Positions 35,469 to 48,940 of a DNA stretch of 64,000 nucleotides are shown here, piece after piece; position 1 is the first letter of the stretch; each line of letters starts with the position of its first letter. The notes beneath the pieces are model-generated. The model was not told the DNA's origin and did not search any database. It was given only the letters and a program-made list of their open reading frames with translations. This DNA comes from Progne subis subis (taxonomy: Eukaryota; Chordata; Aves; Passeriformes; Hirundinidae), in contig JAKJHU010000676.1 in NCBI GenBank assembly GCA_022316685.1, positions 62,001 to 126,000 on the forward strand, read 5' to 3'. A program made the translations under genes and the position numbers.

Positions 35469-38400
35469 GTATGTCTGCTATCCTTTTTCTAGAGGAGAAA
35501 GCAGGATGTGTACAAGCAAATTAGGTTGATTTCTCAAGCAGTTCTCTGGTTCAATGCTCTGACCTTGGGCTGAGCCTGTAGGTGACAATATAAGCTGTCA
35601 GGGCACCCAGCTATGGTATGGGGTCTAAAATGGGGGAGCAGGAAGATTGGAGAGCTAAATAATAACTGTTGGAAAGCTCTGTCCTACTACATCTCTGATG
35701 GAGAGTAGGTCCTTCTATCTCTTGACCTGCCAGGGCTGTCCTCAGGATTTTTTGTTGAGACAGCTGATGACCCTGCAACACTGGAGCAGGAGGTGTCAGT
35801 AGAAGATGGTAATTTCGTCCTTTAGGGTTTCATGTCTAGCTCTGCCTGGACTTGACGTGACCTTACAGTTTATGTTAACATTGGGGTAGAAACTTCCCTT
35901 TTTGATGCACCAGACCACGTTGCATGTATTTGTGTTACGAAACTTGATTGGCCAGTGTCTGGGAACCACATGGAAGTAATTGTGGATTTTGCTCAGAGTT
36001 GATGAGATGGACAATTTGTTAATGTTTGGGATGACAGTGGAATCAGGGCTTTCATTGCTTCTCTCATCCTAATGGAGATCTTGGGGTTTGTTGCCTGTCT
36101 AGAATTGCAGCATTGCTGGATGGAGGAAAATAACCCAAGCCTTGATCAGGTTTCAGTATGCATCCATCACCAGAAGCACTGTCTGCCAATCTTTCCAGAG
36201 GCACTGATAGTATAAACAGATGAAGGCTGCTTTGTTAGGCTTGGGGCTGGCTGCAGCAGCTGGTTTTGGTTTTAAGACTTCAAAGCTGGTAACAAAGTAC
36301 TGTGAATGGACATCCCATCACTAAATTCTGTTGATAAAAGCAGAGTATTAAACGTGCCCTCTGAATTAGTGCTCCTCAGCACTACTCCAGGGTAGCAGTG
36401 ATCATGGTTGTAAAGTTACAGTAATTTAATTTAAAGTACATTGTAGGAGCTAAAAGCAATTAAAAAATCCCTCTGGTTTTTAAAGAAGTGTAATGGCAAA
36501 AACTTGCTCTTTGCATCAGTGAGGCATGTTGGATTTTATGGTGCAACAGAAAGAGTAGGATGTTTGTGTGTGTGTTCTTCTTGCAAGCCTCATAACTGTA
36601 GTCGTTCTGAAAGAAAACATGAAAAGCTTAAAAATAAACAAATGAATCCTTTGGTATTTTGGAAGTTCTGGTCCATATAAAGGATTCTTCAATCTATTCT
36701 GAAGATGTGTAATTAAATACATGTTATAAATGAAGTTGATCAAATTTGTTTTTGAAGTGGAAAGCCAAAAATATATGTATGTAGAAAAGAGAGAAATTCT
36801 TGGTCCTGTGCCATCTCGTGCTAGTGCTACCTCCATGTTTTGAATAATTTTGGTCTGAGGAGTAAATTGGTAAATTCAGAACATATATAACAACTTATAT
36901 ATCAATGTGAGCAATAAATATATTTTTAATGCAAAGCACATACAGGATGGCTTTGTAAAATGCAAAAACAGAGCTGAGACACTGGAAAAATTCAAGAGCT
37001 GTAATCTGTTCAGTTGTGGTGTAGTGTCATTTAGTAAAATTGCTTCTCTAGTTTTTGGGTTGTTTTTGTTTTTGCTTTTTTATTTCCTCCCCCCCGCCCC
37101 CCAATATTATGTTTAGAAATATGACCTCTGTCTGTGTCAGTGCTAATTACATTTTCCTGACATTTGAATGAGAAGAAATACGAATAGCTGGAGCCTGAAT
37201 AGCATGCCTAGCTCATCCTTTGCTTTTTAAAGACCAGGGGGCCTTATAGAGGCTCATCACTTACAGCATCTGAGGGGTAGCTGCTATCAGAGTAATGTCT
37301 GGCTTAACTCAGTTTCTTGATGAGTATTGAATAGAGACAGTGAATAATTTTTTCGAAATTATTTATTTTCTGTTTAAGAAAAAAGGCGAGGAATAAATAC
37401 ACTTGAGTGCCTCAGATCTCACTTCCAGCTCCATTTTCAAAGCATGACCTGTCACTCAGGCATGTGAGATCCAGTCGTGTCAGAAGCCTTTTGAAAATGG
37501 CATCCAGGACGTCCTGTCAGAAGTTGCAGCCTCCTTCCAGGCTTCAAAGTGCAAGCCAAACCTCCCGTAGCTGCAGGATGAGTTATCCCTCCTGAGCAGG
37601 GACAGGGTGCATTTGGCAGGGCACCTTCCCCATGGGGAAAGCAGCTCCATCCCCCCCGCCTGCCCCATGCTCGCCATCTCCTCCACGTGTTGACTAATTG
37701 AATATCCAGGGCTGTCAGCCCTGTGCCCTTGGGGAGCACTATATCTGCTTTCAGGGGGAGAACCAGCCTGTGGCAGACTAGAGGTTGGTTGCAAGTGGGA
37801 GGAAAGGCTTTGAGAAGCCGCTCAGGAGCCAGCATGGATGTGGGAGGACCCCACTGGTCCTCTTCACTTGCTCTTTTCCCACCCCAGGAGAAAGATTGGA
37901 GCTTTACTGAAACTGAAATGTCGAATCCAGGAATTATTTTTTTTTTTTCCCCCCTCTCTGTAGGAAGTTAGCTTGAAGCTGTTTGTAACCAAAATAGGGG
38001 AAAAGAGATTGTGTTGATCTGCATGTTTTCGCTGCTGTGCTGATCCCAGTGGCCATCTCATGGCCAGTGCCTAGAGGATGTTGTACTGGGAGTGCTTTTG
38101 AGGCATCTACATGCCATTTTCAGTGCCTTTTGCTTTCAGGGTGCTTCTCCCACAAGCATGGGGTCGTTCTGCCATTTTCTCTGTGCCTGCTGCTCGTAAC
38201 AGCATTGCTGAAACAACAGGCAAGATGAATACTGTTTGTCAAGTGAACCTGCCAGGAGATTCCTGTGTTACTGGTTTGTGTGTGTGTGCCAGTCCCCTTC
38301 TTCAGGCTTGCTTTCATCTCTCAGATCTCGATCTGTCTCTCCTTGCATTTGGCATTGCTATCGCTGTGTATAAACAAATCTGCTAGGCTGTCTGCTGGTA

Positions 38401-41400
38401 TGTAACCCTCAGTAAATATTGTACCTGTCAATTAGCAGGCAGCATTTAATGTTTACAGGTGGTTAAGTTATGCTGCAATATTTTTAGGGTGAACCTAAAT
38501 GACTTTTAAAAACGTGGAGATTCAAAGCAGCAAAGCTGTGTATCTGCCTGACAGGAAGATCTCTAAGATCTGGAAAGCAGACCTGACCTTGGAGAGGACC
38601 CAGGCTGGCAGCAGTGAGAGTCAAGGGCAATGATTTAAGATTAGGCAGTCTCTGAGCTGGAGTAATGACCCATCACATCCTGTGAAGAATGGGGAGCTTA
38701 AACACAGATATCAAAGTTTACTTCTTTTATTCAGTGGCCTGAGACAGGTAGTTTTGCTGGGTAATTATATAGGCACAGATGGAAGAGGAATATGGGAAGG
38801 GGCTGCTGGAGTGAACGAAAAATTATATAGAAAAGGAAGCTGTGAGCCTTCCTCACAATATACCACTCCTGTGGTTTCACTGTGTTGACTACCAGGACAG
38901 AATCCCTCAGTTTTGTTCTCAGTCTCTCTGTCCTAGTCTTTTTGGAAGGTCTGTGGACTGCTTCTGCAGTGGTTCAGCCCCTAAGGAGTGCCCACAGATG
39001 GCCAGATACAGCTGGCATGGGCAGGGATCAGAAGTAGGACTGAGGTTTGCAAAGACCAGATGAGGAGTGTGAGGGGCTAGAGTCTACTTGTCAAAGGGAA
39101 CTTAAACTGATCCAGGTTTGGCTGGCATGATTAGAAGTTTGGCTTTCAGGTTTGGCTTTCACTGATGAAACCAGAGGAACCAGAGGACAAAGATAACTTG
39201 TACCACCTTAGCTAGCTGCCTTGGCTTCCTCTGGCCCCAGCAGGATGCTCTAAAAGCCCTTAAAAACCCAACTGTAGAAAGCAAAAACAAAACACCCCCA
39301 GAATGCCCTTGAATTATCTTACTTCTTTAAGTATCCAAATTATTAAGGTCTTGAAATCCAGATCCAAATTTATTAGTGACTGGTGGAAACTGTGTAAAGA
39401 ACATTGGGCAGAGTGAAAATGTGCTAATAATTAAGGGGGACAGGTGAGAGAGGCTGGGGCTGTGCATTTCAGGGTTTCTCCAGTGGCAAAGATACATGGC
39501 ATGAGAGGAGTTCAGGGTGTCCTGGGTGGTGGCGGTGGCACTGTTGGGTGGGGTTGTGGTGGGATGCCTTCCCAGGATGAAAACAGCAGCAGCATCTGGT
39601 GGTTCTGCAAACTGTGTGTAATGCTCTTCTGGAGTCAGTGTACCATCTACTAACAAAAGGAAAGAGGAAAGCAAGGGAATGTTAATGCCTTGCCTCCTAG
39701 AGGTTTTTTGGGCAGGTCTGGGTTATAGCAGGGCTTCAGGATCTTGGTCTCAGCCCCCAGAGCTTTGCCCTTACAGCCCAACTGAGCCCAACCCTCTCCA
39801 GACGTGTGAGCCTGTGCACAGGAGCACACAGATGTGTCTGTATGTAGAGAACCAGGCAGGACTTGCTTTTATACTGCATGTTACATTTTATCAGCAGCTC
39901 TCTTCATTCTTGGGGCTTATTATTACTTTCTTAGTGACATGGCTCATCTCGGGTGGGGATGAATGCTTTTGAATTGCATTTTACTTTGCAGTTAGGGAAG
40001 GCTGACAGCCTTCCTACAGCAGTACTTGCCAATTGCTGTTGGTAAATAACCAGCATTACCTTGACTCTTGGTTAGTGGAAAATGTTCTTTGTCTTGCTAA
40101 GCAGAAGAGGAAGGCTAATAGCACATTGCAGGATTCAAAACATGAGGCTTGAGATAATGTAATGGCTTTAAGTATTTTAATATTTTGTTACATTTGATGG
40201 GGGAAAAAAAATTCTCACCCTTTTGCTGTACCAAAATGTAACACTTGCTGTGAGCAAGGTAGTCCAGTGAAGCTACTGAAGCTAAGGTGCTTTACATAAT
40301 TTTTTTTTGGCAACCTAAGCAGTAATTACTGTTTCATCAAGGCTTTTATGGGGTTCTTATAATGCACGGTTTAGACATAAATAATGCTGTTTTCAGGTGT
40401 TAATTTAGATACTTTTAGTCATGTAAAGGCATTCCTCATTATCACGTTTAGTTCTTAATATCTTTTTATCTGTTGTGTTTTCTTCCAGCTTTCATTAACA
40501 TGGATCCTGGGGCTATCTACTGTCTTGAAGTTTTAAAGTGCACTGTGATAAACATGTCTTCCCTCTTTGTTGCCTGTTTTGAGTTGTAAACTCTCTTAGG
40601 GACAAGGGCTGTCTTTTAATTGTAGCTGTACAGCACTGACAAAACTTGGCCTTGTTTTTGCTTGGGGTATTGGGAGGTGCTTTGATGTAAGTAGCAGTGA
40701 AATTACAGTTAATATTCTTTGCTGCCAGTTATGTTCCACTTTGCCATAAAACAACAATCAGCATAATTTTCTGGGGTTAAGTTGCTTGCTGCCAATTTTT
40801 TTTCACCTGACTTAAGAATCTGCCTGCCTTTGCTGTGATTTAGGTGATAGCTGCAGCTGTGGTGCTGTAGACTTTGAGTAGCAACCTGTCCTTTTATCTT
40901 GTTTTTGTACTGAATTTTCGAAGGGCTCTTGGATGTAGAGATAGTCTAGTAATGGATAAGTTACATGTGTTCATTTTAGAAACTACCTTGAAAGGAGGAT
41001 TTCACTCTTGGAAATGAGCTCTACCCAAAGGCAGCGTGGGAATGTTCAAGGTTCTGTTGCAGGAGGTCTCAGCCATAGTCAGCTGTCATAAACCATAGGT
41101 GAAAGCGTGCCTGTGAAGGCATTTCAAACCTACTCAGAAAGTGGGTGTTTGGGCCTTTTTCCTTATTGTTTAGTGTGCCATATTAAAGACACAGCAAACC
41201 CACAACTTACATGCAAGTGACTATTTTTAGCTGAAATTCAAGTTCACACCATTTTATGTTTTAGTCGTTGAGCGCGAATAGTTGAATCCAAGTGGACATG
41301 CCTAAAAATAGAGTACGTTCTCTGCTTAGGTGCTGTAATGTTTCAGGCATTTATTGGAATTATAAAGGTGTATCACTTTATTTTTGAGGCAGAGTGCTGA

Positions 41401-44267
41401 AAGCACTGAGCAAACCCAAAAGATTCCTGCTGTGGACAGATGTAATACCAGTCCCCATGAGACACCCCTCTTCAGCTGACATCAGTGTGCGGTGACCTAC
41501 TCCAGGCTGGGTTTTAATCTGCTGCAGGTTGCAAGGGTGTTTTCTGGGAAACTTCAGACTAACCAACCAGCCATTCCCAAAAGCCCACCAAGAGCAAGAG
41601 ACTGGGTGAGGCACTCAGTGGAGTGCAAACACATGTAGCCCTTAAAAGCCTGAGCTCCTCAGGGGCAATTGCCAGACAGAAATCCCCCAGAGTCAGAGAC
41701 AGAGGAGAAAATCCTTTGCCTGATCTCACAATAATGATTCAGCTGATGGCAAGAGTGGAACAGTTCAGAAAGGTGCAATCCAGATGTGATGGTTCAGGAT
41801 GACAAATGATTCCAGCAGATTTTTGTAAGTGGTGATGGTATAGTATAGTTCAGGTGCTCGCACTGGCTGATAAAATATTTAAAGCCCTTGCCAAGGAAAT
41901 GATGTCAACAAGCAGTGTGTCTCAGGAGATGGACCGTGGGTGACAGTCTTGCTTAAAGTCATGGAATTTTCATCCACTCTGCTGTGCTGCCTGCTTTGTG
42001 TATTTTAGTTATGTGTGTGTGTTTGGGAGAGGTATGTTTTTGCTTTTTACTGTTCCCCAAGCTCCATCCCCTAGGGCACTTCTCTTTTCATGGGGAAGTA
42101 CTCACATGTTAGTGAGAAGATGCCAAATGTCTGGCAGCTGTTTGTCCAAACAAGGTGACTTGTGAGATCAGGAGCCGACACTTGAATGCAATCACAGTTG
42201 TGTCTGTGCTCTGGGCTCCTACTTTGAGGACAGGGAGAATTTATATCATCAATACTGTGTGATTCCTGCTGGGTTTAGGGATTTCTTCCCTCTTTTAAGT
42301 AGTGTAGGAGACACCAGAGGCAGAAGCCAAAGTCTTCAGTGGTTCAGCATTAAGAGACTTCCATAGGCAGTAAGATGGACAAAGATCCTGTCTGGGAATA
42401 ATTTATTGATAAAGAAATTTAAGATTATTTTTCTCCCTTGTTTTTGATTTATCTTGGAGTTGTTTAGCTTGCTTGTGCAATAATGAAAACAAAACCCAGG
42501 GTAGTAGATGAAAGCAGGAGTCCTGCTTTCAGATCAGCCTTAAAAATAACCTGGCTAAGATTAGATTAAAAATACACTCATTATCCACTAATGAAAAAAT
42601 TGCTTTGTTATGAATCTGCAAAAAGATTCTGGCATGGTTTTCTGGTACCAAGTCATTCACATTAATATCTGTGATGTGAAGAGTGATGGCCTTTGACTGT
42701 ATCTTAAGACTGTTCATGCTGCTCACTTCGTGTGTGATGGTGCAAGTAAATTTGCCAGCTACCAATCTGTCTGTCCCAACTGCCACTGGGGAATGGGGGA
42801 TAGTAGGAAGAGGCATGACATGATCCAAGGTGGGGCAGGGAGCTGGGAGTAGTGCTTTTAATTTATCTCACATCAGTGAAGGATGCTGGGCAGTGTTATG
42901 TGCTGGTATGGCCATCCCAGTGTTCTCCCTGTTCATGTTGCACTACACGTCTGAATGTCGTATGTTATGTTTCTGCTTGGGGCACTTTGTGCTGGTTTTC
43001 AGCTCTGTGTGATCAGCATGCTAGTTGCCCGCTGCTGTGAAGCTTATTGAAGTAAATTCTTATAATGCATGGAACTTGGAACTTTCTCTTAAGTGTCACG
43101 TTTCCAGAGCAGCTTCGTGGCTGGTGAGGAAGATCTCATTGCTTGCTTCTGTTGCTCCTGATGGGAAACCCTGTGAAGTTTGTAAGTGGGAGCTGTTCCT
43201 AAAGTAAAAATCCGCATTGAATTGTGGAGGGAGGGAGACATCCCGTGGGCTGCGTTCAGGTCCATGTCAGTCAGCTAGTCAGTGTGTGCACACAGACTTT
43301 TCATGGTAATTGATATTCTTATCAGAGCTTATCTCTATTTTTGTTTTAAAATTGTTACATATTTACATCGGCTTCGTCTGAATTGCTGCTGTGACAGAAA
43401 GTGCTTTTTCATAGACAACTCTTTTACATTTTCCATTTTACTGTCTCGCTTTTTAACTACTTACGGTGTTTCTGTTTTCCATTTGTTTACACCTTGCTCC
43501 TGCCAAGCTTGTCTTTTATTAAAGATTTCAAAGCTATTTTTTCTTTTTTATATACAGATTTGCAGCTTCTTGAACACAGCACAGTCAAAAGAAGTCAAAC
43601 CCCTTTAAAATCCCCTGCAATTACCTAGTGAAGGGGAAGTGGGGGAAAGAATGGCTCCAATGTCTTTTGCTCATTTATTTATTTATTTTCCTCAACACTC
43701 GGAGCAAAAAAATTTTTCCTTTTTGTTTTATTAATGATGTGCTTATGAAATGGAGCATTTGATGGTGTGCACTCTGAGCAGGCGGAAGGCGAGCTTCCCC
43801 ACGTTGTTCTGGCAGCGTGCTCCCATTCTGATCTGCAGCACTCTTAGTTTATTCCAGATGTGGGCTTGCTCTCAGCAGAGGCTGCCTGATGTACAATGGC
43901 TTCACGGTGGAGAAAATATGGCCTGTGGGGACCACTGGAAGCTGCCAGTTGTATTCTCTATCCTCACTTGTGGTCTGTTACATAAGATGACCCCCTGTGG
44001 ACCCCCCACTTTGCCATTTATTCCAAGTAGAATATTCACACTGTCTTTTAAAACATTTTAATTATTTGCAATCTAGGCACTTTGAAGTTGATCAGATTCA
44101 AGGGGAAAAATCTGGTCCAAAGGGCTGCCTGCTTGAAAGAGCCAAGTTGGGAGGAAAGTTGAGTCACTAAGAGTGATGTAACTGTGGGGAACAGAGATTA
44201 GCCGTTAGTCCAGCTGCAGGCTGCCTTGACCATTTGTGTTTCTGCTTGCTGTGTGAGGGAAGTAAAA

Positions 44268-44400
44268 AAATGTAAGTCTGGAAGGGATTTCAAGAGATGA
44301 CCCAATTTCATCTCCTCCTCCGAGACTGACTGACAAATGTTGGTTCATCATGTCCATGAAATCCTTTGTTGGAAGAAATCCATGTAGGCAGAGCTGCTGC
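44268..44400 (-). mobile_element. ancient CR1-like fragment
   Basis: ctggaagggatttcaagaga, cccaatttcatctcctcctcc and gactgactgacaaatgttgg follow the complement of old CR1 copies ('ggaagggacctcaagaggtcatctagtcca...', 'tgacagatgtttgtctaacctgttc'). It is diverged, without clear ends. Confidence 0.5.
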
Positions 44401-45079
44401 TGCCTGGGATTACAAGCAAAGTCTGTGGGGTGGATCTGGGCAGAGTTAAGGTTTATTCAAGTCCCTAACAATGAATTTTTTGCTTCTTACTGCTTTGAAA
44501 CTCTAAAAACAAGTATGTCTTTCTGAGTGTCCATCTTGGCCAAATCTCAGGTGAATTGCATGATATTTTTTGGATTGTCATATACAAGTATTCATCTCAT
44601 GTTATATCATCAGCCTGTTCTCAAGTGCTGCACATGGTGCTTGTGACCTGCCTTTGGCTAAGGGATATAGTTCAGTCTCCTAAGAAGTAAGCAAGGCTGG
44701 ATATCACCTGGTCCCTGGCTGCAGTGGGAGCTGGTAGTGCCTTGCTCTCTGTCCTTGATGAGAATTTCTGAGTTTGAGACTGAGCTGGCATCAGCGCATC
44801 TGTGCTTTGTGCTTGAAGTGCTTTTGCGCCAAGAGCTGTGAGCCCACATGTACAGATTTCTTGTGTCACTGGTGAGCAAAGCTGGGGGGAGATTATTCTG
44901 AGTTATTTATAGGTGAAGCTGTGAGAATTATTCTGAGAGGATGGGAAAATTCAGATGTTAATAAAAATGTGGAACTGACAGCAGCTGAGCAGCAACTGGA
45001 ATAGTGCAGCCGACCAAAGGAAAGCGGTCAGCATTTAAACTCGTCCTCTGGACAGGGATTAAGCAGGCTCCAAGGGCAG

Positions 45080-45087
45080 TGACGTCA
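45080..45087. promoter_or_regulatory. full CRE palindrome (tgacgtca)
   Basis: The consensus binding site for CREB/ATF factors is present in an otherwise CpG-poor intron. A single 8-base match is weak evidence for function. Confidence 0.25.
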
Positions 45088-48000
45088 TACCTGCAAAGTG
45101 CCAAATCTAAGTACACTTGGATTTACCTTTGGGTATTGCAAGTCTCTGGAGCGGAGTGAAAGCACCAGCTTTCATTTAAAGATTAAATGAGCGAGTAGTC
45201 TTCATGAAGGAAAGCTTGAAAATAGGATATTTCAAAAATTTTCAAAAATAAACACATTCATTTCTACTTTTTTTTTTTTTCCTTGTTTTTTAAAGCTTCT
45301 GGGCTTCGTGTAATTGAATCTGGGAGTCCCCAATAACTCAATAAAACTAGCTTTAAGTAAATTTTGAATTCATTTACAAATCCTTGGAATTGGCACATTT
45401 ACTAATTAAGGCTTTCCTGTGATGGACTCACGTAAGTTGCACGTTCAAAGCAGCACCATTTGTAGCCAGCTGTGAAGTATCCCATGCTGCTCTGTACAAA
45501 AGACACAGCAGCTTCATGGGGAGGGAAAGGGGGTTCTCCTGGACAAACGCTTTCTCCAGAGGCCTCAAGGAAAGGCTGGCAGTCTGCTCTTCAAAACATA
45601 GCTTTCAAAATCTAGGAGTAACATCCCTCAGAGGTACGTGTGTGTTGATGGGGGGCGTTTGCTTTCAGCACATGGTTAAGTGAAGAGCTATGAATGTTTT
45701 ATGAAGAAAAGGGAAAGAACAGTGAGGGATTCTGATTTCCAGCTGACAGCGCCGAGTTGTTTATTCCCAGTGAAATGCCTGCAGTTGACCAAGGACTGAA
45801 GGGATAGTCTTTTCTTACATGGGAGTTAGAGACTGTGGCATTTGAAAATGAGTGAAAGAAACACATGTTTGGGCATGTGCCAGATGGGTTTATTGTCTTT
45901 ATTGTGGATGTGTTTTTCTGCCCATGTTTGGACTGAGTAGCGCTTTACTTCGCAAGTGCTTTTGATGTCTTTGCAAGGGCTTTGGATTTTAGTGGACATT
46001 CAAAGAGAATGAGATTGGTGCTTGCATAAAGAGCAACAGTTTTGCCATTTGCTTTTATTAAGTGCTCTGTATATGAATATTTGAGAGTTGGTCAGTTAAG
46101 AATAAATTTGGGAATTTTTGTAATAAATGTGTGATAGTGAAGAGTACTGAGGAGTGCAAGCCAGGCACATCATGGGCCTTGGTGTAACTTAAGTTCCAAA
46201 AAGCTTTTGCAAGTCATTAAAGGCAATTTTATGACTGCATTGTTAAACTTCATTGGAAAGTCTGCTTCCAAACTGGGTTTAACAACGTGATGTTCAAAGT
46301 GGCATCTAATGAGGAGAATGGATCGTCATCCTTTCAGCCTGGGCTTGTTTTGGGGGAAGCAGAGAGATTGTATTTCTCTGTTGTACTGTCTTCATTATAT
46401 GCAAGGTACTTCATGGCAATAAAACTTTGTTGGAGTATTTTTATGCTGTAGTTATGTTCTGGTTTTTAGCTAAGTAAATATAGTTGACTCTTGCCCCTGC
46501 ATTTAACATGGTGTCTTGTGTGCCGCTCTAATTTATTTTAAAGCATCCTCTGTCCTGACATGTCCTGTTATTCAGCAGGAGACTGGGCTTTTATGAGGGC
46601 ATTGAAGATCCCCATTAAACCTGCTGGGATATTGTGCAGCAAGGCCGTCAAGTTAACAAATTACTCACAGATATATTTTTTCAGGCTCAAGACTTTTGAG
46701 TCACCTCTTATGGAACCTGCTTTGGTTTTTTCTGTTTCTCCTACCTGTGGTCTAAGGGTTGGGATTCATGAATATCATAGTTGTTGTTATTATTAACATT
46801 CATGTTAACATTAGTAAAGTTAGTATTGATAATTATTAATTATTCTTGTTATTTTTCACTTTATTCTTGTTGTAGATACTGACCTCTTTGTTCCTTTATC
46901 TGAAAAAGTCATATTTTAAAAGTTTTGGGGATCAAGTGGGAAAAAAACCCCACATTTTCTTTACTTAATACTTTGATAAACAACAGTGGCCTAAAATCTG
47001 GAGGTTGCTGCCACAGCCCTTGGGTTTGCTGATATATTTAGCAGTTCTCCTTCTCAGAAACAAGCAGCAATTTGTGCATGCTCTTCACAGTTTGCTATGA
47101 AATTTTAATCATCTTTGCTACTTGGGCGTTTGGGTACTTCAAGAATGTTACTTGTGTGCACAACACACCCAGTCAGAAATAGCTGACCTGGTGCCTGGTG
47201 ACTACAACACACAGCTTAAAAATTGCTTCCAAATTGTGCATTTTGCTGCCGTGCAAGCTTGAAAACTTCCAAGGATTTTTCATAATTCTGTAGTGTTGGT
47301 TCTTCTCCTCTCTTACAGTGTCCTGGCAGCTGCCTTACTTGTCTTCATTGCTTGTTTTTCTGTTTCCTATTTTGCTCTGGTGATACTGTCACACTTGTGT
47401 TTCCTTGTGCCCAGTCCTGCCAGGAGGACTCACGGGAGCATTCTGTTTTGCATTTCATATTGTTCTGGAGTTTGTAAACCGCTTTTTGGTTAAATCTTTA
47501 TAGCAATTAAAAATAGCCAAAACCAATAAAGGTGTCCTGAACATTACTTATTACCTTATTCATACTGAAAATTATTTCTCCACAGTGGGTAAATTTATTA
47601 TTTACAATCTGTGGGACAGCTGCCCAGTAAGAAATACTTGACTGGCAATTGATAATTTGAAGTTGGTGGGTTTTTTCCTATGTCTCAAATCCTGCAAACC
47701 CCTCTGGAGAGGGAAGCACTGCTATGTGATGAGTCTGGTCCCTGCTGCAACAGCAGCTGTACCACCTGATGCTCAGGGTCCCCCTTGAACCACGTCTTGC
47801 TCCTCTGCAGCCCTGCACAGCTCATTCTTGAGTTTTGACAAAGGGGTTTGAGGCCACTGGTTGCTCCGGGAAGGATCAGGGTATTGAGAGCAGTGCCTCT
47901 GCATGTCTCAGAAAAGCTGCAAACAGCCCTGCAAGGAAACTTCTACGTACTGACCCTGCTCTGTGCTGCCTCCTCCTTTCTGCCTCCTTCGCTTGGACCA

Positions 48001-48163
48001 CAGCTAACATAGCAAAGCTCAGCAGAAACACCAGTGTAGCTTGGGCTATACAGGTGTGTGGTGATGGGCAGCAAGGTGCTAAATAGCTCCCTCCTGTACC
48101 CTCCTAGCCCTCTCTTGGTGTTCCAAATCCAAATTGAAGGACTTTCTGCACGTTTTCTCTCAG

Positions 48164-48306
48164 CGAGAAGGGTGCCACATATGGAAGATGCACATCCTGA
48201 AAGGGACGGACGGGCTGGGAATCCAGATAACAGGAGGCAGAGGGTCGAAGCGATCCCCTCACAGCATTATCGTCACCCATGTGGAGGAGGGCGGCTCTGC
48301 ACACAG
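48164..48306 (+). CDS. PDZD2: PDZD2 exon: first half of PDZ2
   Basis: The exon encodes 47 codons plus two bases of a split Arg codon, in phase 0, directly continuing the exon that ends at 35468. The encoded stretch starts REGCHIWKMHILK, which is strand A of the domain. It continues with the carboxylate-binding loop DGLGIQITGG, a GLGI version of the usual GLGF loop, then GRGSKRSPHSIIVTHVEEGG and SAH. This matches mammalian PDZD2 PDZ2 as I recall it, including the unusual GRGSKRSPH segment after strand B. The acceptor is ttttctctcag and the donor is AG|GTGAGG. The domain recognises C-terminal peptides. The second PDZ of PAPIN is the one I recall being reported to bind delta-catenin/NPRAP. Confidence 0.96.
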
Positions 48307-48940
48307 GTGAGGTGACAGTGGTGCCTTCATGGTGGTGGGTGTGATGGAATATGCATGGGCATTGCTGTTATCTGGGTTCATTGAGAAGACTTTAGGGGTT
48401 TTGCTCTCACATGGTATAAGGGTGAGAATATGGCATTGTCAGACTAAAAATCTATCTTTGTATTTGATCTAGAAGCTTCTTCTAGAAGGTTTTGTCCAAA
48501 GTGTAGACAGATTAAAGACTTCCTTGGTGGTGGAGGGAAAACCAAGAAGCCTGATGGTTGTAGGGTTTCTCCCCCAAGTCTCATTTTGGAAGATGTGCCT
48601 TTCCCATGTGGTCAGTTTCACAACCCCAGGGTGCTCACTGACAGCCCTGCTGTTCCTGATGGGGGTGCAGATGGTGCCTGCTGCTGTTCCCTGACCTAGT
48701 TGGTCACAGAGAAGACTTGTGTGGTCTCAGCCCTGCAAAGAGGGTGAAATGCCCCTGGTTATAACAATGATTTCCTATGGGCACCTTTCTGAGCCCCTTT
48801 TTCTAGAAAATAGTACTGCATTGATCGGTGCAAGCTTAGCTCAGTGGGATCATATGTTGTCCATGCCCCCACGTTCCACCAGAGCCCAGCACTGTGGTAG
48901 AACCTCCTTGCAGCTCCATGTTCCCACTCTGTTTCTGCAG
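48307..48940 (+). other. PDZD2: PDZD2 intron inside PDZ2
   Basis: This 634-base phase-2 intron starts GTGAGG and ends tttctgcag, splitting an Arg codon (AG|G) between strand C and the DGRL motif. A phase-2 split just before DG(R/K)L is a common intron position in PDZ domains. No repeat or further gene is seen in it. Confidence 0.93.

Larger units (their letters stand above)
35469..48163 (+). other. PDZD2: PDZD2 intron between linker exon and PDZ2 first exon
   Basis: This intron of about 12.7 kb runs from GTATGT at 35469 to the acceptor ctctcag at 48157-48163. It is phase 0 at both ends. I see no coding exon inside. It holds a decayed CR1-like fragment (about 44268-44400), a full CRE palindrome at 45080-45087, AT-rich sequence around 46780-46860, small direct repeats near 39137-39200, and a conserved-looking block at 43290-43620. 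The rest is unremarkable unique sequence. Confidence 0.8.
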
